14,456 nt of DNA from Cuspidothrix sp046080565 (GTDB lineage Bacteria > Cyanobacteriota > Cyanobacteriia > Cyanobacteriales > Nostocaceae): positions 1-14,456 of the forward strand of contig JBJTUF010000269.1 in NCBI GenBank assembly GCA_046080565.1, written 5' to 3'. Positions 14,425 to 14,456 of the stretch are shown piece after piece. The translations under genes and the position numbers were made by a program. The notes below the pieces were generated by a model that did no database searches, had not been told where the DNA came from, and saw nothing but the letters and a program-made list of their open reading frames with translations. The first letter of the stretch is position 1. Each line of letters begins with the position of its first letter.

Positions 14425-14456
14425 ATGATAAGTGAAATATACCAGAAAGTGTTAGA
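14425..14456 (+). CDS. Start of an unidentified reading frame, cut by the window end
   Basis: ATG at 14425 opens a frame reading MISEIYQKVL that stays open to the edge. The composition resembles a real N-terminus, and a start of the form M-x-E-x-YQ is reminiscent of some cyanobacterial IS4-type transposases. That would suit an insertion that truncated the methyltransferase. With ten residues this is only a hint. Confidence 0.25.
   Translation, partial: MISEIYQKVL

Noticed and set aside
1..14456. CRISPR arrays, tRNA or rRNA genes, toxin-antitoxin or phage-defence genes
   Set aside because: I looked for regularly spaced repeats, cloverleaf sequences and small paired frames and found none; the intergenic repeats are foldbacks or heptamers without spacers.

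Overview
The window looks like chromosomal DNA from a low-GC filamentous cyanobacterium, probably of the Nostocales (Anabaena/Dolichospermum/Nostoc type). The evidence is six copies of the HIP1 octamer GCGATCGC (2948, 3411, 4278, 5106, 5576, 11845), a phylloquinone (men) gene cluster whose protein motifs are of the cyanobacterial type, a DUF4079-type membrane protein, and many short dispersed and heptamer-like repeats typical of these genomes. The genus is an inference; nothing here fixes it.

Layout. 1-544 is a gene-free, repeat-dense stretch with at least two foldback repeats. 587-967 (+) encodes a small exported protein of unknown function. 1078-1812 (+) encodes a six-helix DUF4079-type membrane protein. 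Nine bases beyond its stop lies the convergent stop of an OmpR-type response regulator (1822-2499, -), preceded in the same operon by its histidine kinase (2567-3976, -). recN (4223-5953, -) follows upstream. 5996-6268 holds two abutting non-coding elements: a nested foldback and a 163-bp MITE with 17-bp terminal inverted repeats and a TTA target duplication. 6266-8158 (-) is one long reading frame interrupted by a single in-frame TAA: a coiled-coil N-terminal part with an exact 46-residue repeat, and a C-terminal seven-bladed WD40 propeller. 8159-8926 is gene-free, AT-rich and ends in a truncated, inverted copy of the same MITE.

8927-12182 (-) is the operon menA-menC-menE (in transcription order), divergent from menF (12430-13845, +), which is followed after 11 bp by a SAM methyltransferase gene (13857-14390) that appears to have lost its C-terminal part. 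A new reading frame starts at 14425 and runs off the window.

How the genes work together. MenF (isochorismate synthase), MenC (o-succinylbenzoate synthase), MenE (o-succinylbenzoyl-CoA ligase) and MenA (naphthoate phytyltransferase) supply four steps of phylloquinone synthesis for photosystem I; menD, menH, menB and a recognised menG are not in the window. The kinase and regulator form a complete two-component pair of unknown signal. RecN belongs to double-strand-break repair. The most unusual material is at 5996-8926: a split coiled-coil/WD40 gene bounded by two inverted copies of a MITE, each of which sits exactly against the stop codon of the neighbouring gene.
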